A stretch of DNA of 64,000 bases from an uncultured Pelagibacteraceae bacterium (GTDB taxonomy: Bacteria; Pseudomonadota; Alphaproteobacteria; Pelagibacterales; AG-422-B15): NCBI GenBank assembly GCA_902577765.1, contig CACHAK010000004.1:1-64000 (forward strand). Direction: 5' to 3'. Numbering within the stretch: position 1 is the stretch's first letter; every line of letters begins with the position of its first letter. Shown here piece by piece: positions 60,824 through 64,000 of this stretch. A program made the translations under genes and the position numbers. Below the pieces are notes generated by a model. That model saw nothing but the letters and a program-made list of their open reading frames with translations. It did no database searches and was not told the DNA's origin.

Positions 60824-60881
60824 ATAAATAATTATATGGCATTAATAATTATTGTAAATAATTGAATGTAATGAATATTTA

Positions 60882-62576
60882 TTATTCTTTTTTGTCTCTT
60901 CCGAGAGCTTTACCTAGTATTGCTCCAAGAGATGCTCCTGAGTCCTTGGATCCATATTTTTCCATTGCTTCTCGCTCAATCTGCTCTTCCATAACGCGAA
61001 TAGACAAACTGATTTTATAGTTTGTAAGGTCAATAGAAGTTATGATTGCATCCAGCTTATCATTTTTTGCCCATCTATCAGGTCTTGCATCACTTTTTCT
61101 TTGAGCGAGCTCGGATTTTTTGATTATAACTGATGGACCTGTCTCACCTACTTTAACTTTCAAACCAAAATCTCCAGTTTCAATTACATTACAAGTGACA
61201 ATGTCTCCTTTGTTTTTAGATTTTATCTCATCGAAAGGATTTCCATCAACTTCTTTTATTGAAAGAGCCACTTTTTCATTATCATTAGAAATAATTTTAA
61301 CTTTAATTTCATCGCCAACTTTATATTTTTTTATTTCTTCTTTTGGATCAGAGTCCCATGATAAGTCCTTACTGAAAACTGCTCCATCAATCTCTTCATC
61401 TAGATTGCAAAACATTACTCCATCCTTAATATTTGTAATTTTAGATGTTAATATTTTTCCAATAGGGTTCATCTCATTAAATTTATGCCAAGGATTAGGT
61501 AATAATTGTTTAATTCCTAAGCTTAGTCTTCTTTTTTCATGATCTATTTCTAATATCTGGCATTCAACAGATTGAGATCTTGCATAGAGATTTCCAGGCT
61601 TTGAATTAAGCTTTTGACTCCATGTTAACATATCTTTATGGCAGAGACCTTCAACGCCGTTATCAATTTCAATGAATACTCCATAATCTGTAACATTAGT
61701 GCATATGCCTTTCACTTTGTCACCTACACTAAATTTGTCTTTTACTCTATTCCAAGGGTCATCTTCTAACTGTTTCATGCCTACTGAAACACGGTTTTTA
61801 TCTGGATCTACCTTAATTATCTTTACTTTTACTTGTTGATCAATTTTTAAAACTTCTGAGGGATGAGCTATTCTTTTATAAGTAATATCGCTGCTGTGAA
61901 GTAAAGAGTCGTAGCCACCTAAATCTACAAACGCCCCATAATCAGTTATTGCTTTTATTTTGCCTTCGACTGTATCTCCCAGTTTTAATTGTAAGAATCT
62001 TTCTTCCCTCACTTCCTTATGCATTTCTTCTAATACGGCTCTTCGGCTAACTACAATATTGTTTCTTTTTAGATCCATTTTTAATATTTTAAACTTCTGA
62101 GGAACATTGATTAAATGAGAGATATCTCTGATAGGCCTTGTATCAATTTGACTTCCGGGAAGAAAAGCAGTTACTCCTATTTCACATGACAGTCCACCTT
62201 TGACTTTACCAGTAATAATACCTTCAACTAATTCACCTGCTTCAAATGACTTTTCAATCTCACCCCAAATTTCTTTTGATTTAGCCTTTGACCTTGAAAG
62301 TACACATTCACCATTATGATTCTCTATCTTATCGAGATAGACGTCTATTTTGTCTCCTATTGAAATTTCATTTTTGTTTTTTTGAAATGCAAATTCTCTT
62401 TTTGAAATTCTTCCTTCAACTTTTGCTCCAATATCGACAATTATAGCTTCATCTTCGATTTCTAGAACAACACCTTGTATAATAGAACCCTCTTTTAATT
62501 TTGATTTGCTAATAGACTCAGCCAATAGTGAGTCGAATTCTGTTTCGTTACTAGTGTTTACCTGGCCTTGATTCAT
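60882..62576 (-). CDS. rpsA: 30S ribosomal protein S1
   Basis: 564 residues with six S1 RNA-binding repeats, for example EGSIIQGVVLEIEDEAIIVD, GDTVEGKIKAITDYGAFVDLG and GDKVKGICTNVTDYGVFIEI. Length is near the 557 of E. coli. It binds mRNA to the ribosome during initiation, which is especially important where Shine-Dalgarno sequences are weak, as is often the case in this window. It overlaps cmk by four bases. Confidence 0.97.
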   Translation of the reverse strand: MNQGQVNTSNETEFDSLLAESISKSKLKEGSIIQGVVLEIEDEAIIVDIGAKVEGRISKREFAFQKNKNEISIGDKIDVYLDKIENHNGECVLSRSKAKSKEIWGEIEKSFEAGELVEGIITGKVKGGLSCEIGVTAFLPGSQIDTRPIRDISHLINVPQKFKILKMDLKRNNIVVSRRAVLEEMHKEVREERFLQLKLGDTVEGKIKAITDYGAFVDLGGYDSLLHSSDITYKRIAHPSEVLKIDQQVKVKIIKVDPDKNRVSVGMKQLEDDPWNRVKDKFSVGDKVKGICTNVTDYGVFIEIDNGVEGLCHKDMLTWSQKLNSKPGNLYARSQSVECQILEIDHEKRRLSLGIKQLLPNPWHKFNEMNPIGKILTSKITNIKDGVMFCNLDEEIDGAVFSKDLSWDSDPKEEIKKYKVGDEIKVKIISNDNEKVALSIKEVDGNPFDEIKSKNKGDIVTCNVIETGDFGLKVKVGETGPSVIIKKSELAQRKSDARPDRWAKNDKLDAIITSIDLTNYKISLSIRVMEEQIEREAMEKYGSKDSGASLGAILGKALGRDKKE

Positions 62577-63214
62577 AATCTTTTATTAGATAAAATGTCT
62601 TTAACTACATTAAAGACTTGTTCTATATCAAGATAACTCGTATCTATCAACACCGAATTTACATCAGGTTTTAGGGGGGCTATAGTCCTTGTAAAATCTT
62701 TTTTATCCCTAGTATTAATTTCAGTGAGTATTTTCTTATATCTTGATTTTCCGCCATTTTTTTGAACTTGTTGATATCTTCTCTTGGCTCTTATCGCAGA
62801 GTCAGCCCACATAAATATTTTGTATTTTGCTCTAGGAAATACTACTGATGCGATATCCCTACCTTCAATAACAACAAATTTTTTGCCTTTACCAAATCTT
62901 TTCGGAAATTCGCGCTGATATTTTAAAAGTCTTTTTCTTAGGAATGGTTTTGTTGAGATTTCAGAGGAAACTTTGTCTACCTGACTAGTAAACAGCTCAT
63001 GTGAGCTAAGATCATTATAATCTATTGACTCGATAATTCTTAAAATTGATTTATTGTTTTCTAAATCGACTTTATTTTTGATTATAGCTAAAGCTACAGC
63101 ACGATATAGTCTTCCACTAAATAATATTGGCGAGTTATATTTATTAGCAATCTTTTTTGCTATTGTAGATTTGCCAACAGATGCAGGTCCATCTATTGCT
63201 ATTATTTCTCCCAT
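62573..63214 (-). CDS. cmk: Cytidylate kinase
   Basis: 213 residues. P-loop IAIDGPASVGKSTIAKKIA, SGRLYRAVAL, the nucleotide-contact motif VIEGRDIASVVFPRA and the C-terminal DTSYLDIEQV fit Cmk. It phosphorylates CMP and dCMP. In the conserved aroA-cmk-rpsA order; its ATG shares a base with the aroA stop. Confidence 0.95.
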   Translation of the reverse strand: MGEIIAIDGPASVGKSTIAKKIANKYNSPILFSGRLYRAVALAIIKNKVDLENNKSILRIIESIDYNDLSSHELFTSQVDKVSSEISTKPFLRKRLLKYQREFPKRFGKGKKFVVIEGRDIASVVFPRAKYKIFMWADSAIRAKRRYQQVQKNGGKSRYKKILTEINTRDKKDFTRTIAPLKPDVNSVLIDTSYLDIEQVFNVVKDILSNKRL

Positions 63215-64000
63215 CAGTTTTTTTTGAGCAGCTTATTTAAGTGAGTATGAAATTTGGGATAGCTAATAGATATACAATCTTCATTGTCTACTAAAATTTT
63301 ATTATCGTAAATTATACTCAATATAAGAAAGGACATTGCGATCCTATGATCATTATAGGTTTTTATAGTTTTTTTGTTCATCATCTTCACATCTTTGTTT
63401 TGAATGATGATGTTATCTTCTTCTGAAATAACATCAAAATTAAGTTTTTTTAAATTTGAAACAATACTTTTTATTCTGTCACTCTCTTTATGTCTAAGCT
63501 CTGCTAATCCTTTCATAATAGTTTTGCCCTTAGCTTGCGTTGCAGCAATTGCAAGTATTGGGTATTCATCAATAATCAAAGGTGATAGATATGAGTTGAT
63601 TTTTACTCCCTTTAGGCGACTATATTTAACTTTAACAGTGCCAATATCTTCACCGCATATTTTTTTTGTTTTTTTAACTGTAATTTTGGCACCCATTTTT
63701 TTTAAAACATCAATGAATGCAATTCTTGATGGATTTAACATGATATTTTTTAGCTCGATCTCTGAGTTAGGTGTAATCAGTGCTCCTACAATAAAAAAAG
63801 CTGCGCTAGATGGATCGCTGGCAACTTTTATATCTTTTGCATTAATTTCATAGGGTCCATTTAATTCAATTTTTGTCCTTCCGCCCTTTAATTTATTTAA
63901 TTTAAATTTAACATCTAAATATTTTAAAAGTCTTTCTGTATGATCTCTTGTTGGCTTTGTCTCAACAACAGTCGTTATACCATGTATATTAAGGCCTGAA
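63214..64000 (-). CDS. aroA: 3-phosphoshikimate 1-carboxyvinyltransferase (EPSP synthase), 5' end outside window
   Basis: The frame is open to the window edge, with no interruption, so about 262 C-terminal residues are seen and the Met at 63741 is internal. Motifs: ETKPTRDHTERLL, DPSSAAFFIVGAL, PNSEIELKNIMLNPSRI, ELRHKESDRI and NDHRIAMSFLIL, all AroA hallmarks; the last two bind PEP and shikimate-3-phosphate. It makes EPSP for aromatic amino acids. One-base overlap with cmk. Expected upstream part lies beyond 64000. Confidence 0.94.
   Translation of the reverse strand, partial: SGLNIHGITTVVETKPTRDHTERLLKYLDVKFKLNKLKGGRTKIELNGPYEINAKDIKVASDPSSAAFFIVGALITPNSEIELKNIMLNPSRIAFIDVLKKMGAKITVKKTKKICGEDIGTVKVKYSRLKGVKINSYLSPLIIDEYPILAIAATQAKGKTIMKGLAELRHKESDRIKSIVSNLKKLNFDVISEEDNIIIQNKDVKMMNKKTIKTYNDHRIAMSFLILSIIYDNKILVDNEDCISISYPKFHTHLNKLLKKN

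Noticed and set aside
63739-63741. Met at 63741 as start of a short aroA
   Set aside because: The frame continues upstream to the edge with clear AroA motifs, so the gene is full and only cut by the window.
1-64000. CRISPR arrays, tRNA, rRNA or riboswitches
   Set aside because: Every gap is below 300 bases and none shows repeat-spacer, cloverleaf or known riboswitch patterns by eye; a covariance-model search would be the decisive test.

Overview
The window is a compact, AT-rich bacterial chromosome segment, most likely from a free-living marine alphaproteobacterium with a streamlined genome. The best evidence is the right end: aroA-cmk-rpsA-ihfB-pyrF-trpF-trpB-trpA-accD-folC facing trxA, a well-known alphaproteobacterial order. 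Other support is a GTTC-N7-GTTC SOS box before umuDC, very short intergenic spaces, convergent genes whose stop codons interlock, and transporter and catabolic genes typical of ocean heterotrophs. I cannot assign a genus; AEGEAN-169-like or HIMB59-like lineages are guesses. No rRNA, tRNA, CRISPR, integrase or insertion sequence was seen, and no gene-free stretch exceeds 300 bases.

Layout. 1-5.3 kb: murU (cut by the edge), a DsbA-like protein, hspQ, yciB, an EamA exporter, an alkylsulfatase-like lipoprotein and a DUF3429 protein. 5.3-9.9 kb: a parvulin isomerase and HupE/UreJ-like protein divergent from a large DUF3604 protein. 10-14.3 kb: amtB with a strong terminator, a dienelactone-hydrolase-like protein, and SOS-controlled umuDC. 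14.3-20.4 kb: an alpha/beta hydrolase, then livK facing a livGFHM block. 20.4-23.6 kb: an EamA exporter, a lytic transglycosylase lipoprotein, pdxA and a LysE exporter.

23.6-47.4 kb is an amine-catabolism island. It holds a PuuD-like hydrolase, glutaryl-CoA dehydrogenase, two class III aminotransferases, a BetI-like repressor with MFS and GNAT genes, two PYROXD2-like flavoproteins with a GcvT-like protein, a Rieske oxygenase, a PuuB-like flavoprotein, a PotABCD-type transporter, an amidase, a Rieske oxygenase relative that has lost its Rieske centre, a PuuA-like ligase, an AlaX-like protein and an ECHDC3-like protein. Two near-identical 18-bp palindromes (29319-29336 and 33746-33763) overlap the promoters of the two main operons and probably bind the BetI-like repressor. 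Import by PotABCD, glutamylation, flavin and Rieske oxidation, transamination, deglutamylation and C1 capture on folate would form one route for a polyamine or N-methylated amine. The substrate is not known.

47.4-54.6 kb holds an EamA exporter, a DjlA-like protein, pdxH, a cation efflux protein and a nuclease cluster (SNase-like, exonuclease I, RmuC). 54.6-64 kb is the housekeeping block. Within it the TrpB and TrpA proteins depart from otherwise near-invariant active-site motifs: the catalytic Glu of TrpB is Asp, and the TrpA loop that contacts TrpB is rewritten. With the Rieske-less oxygenase relative, this is the strongest lead in the window.
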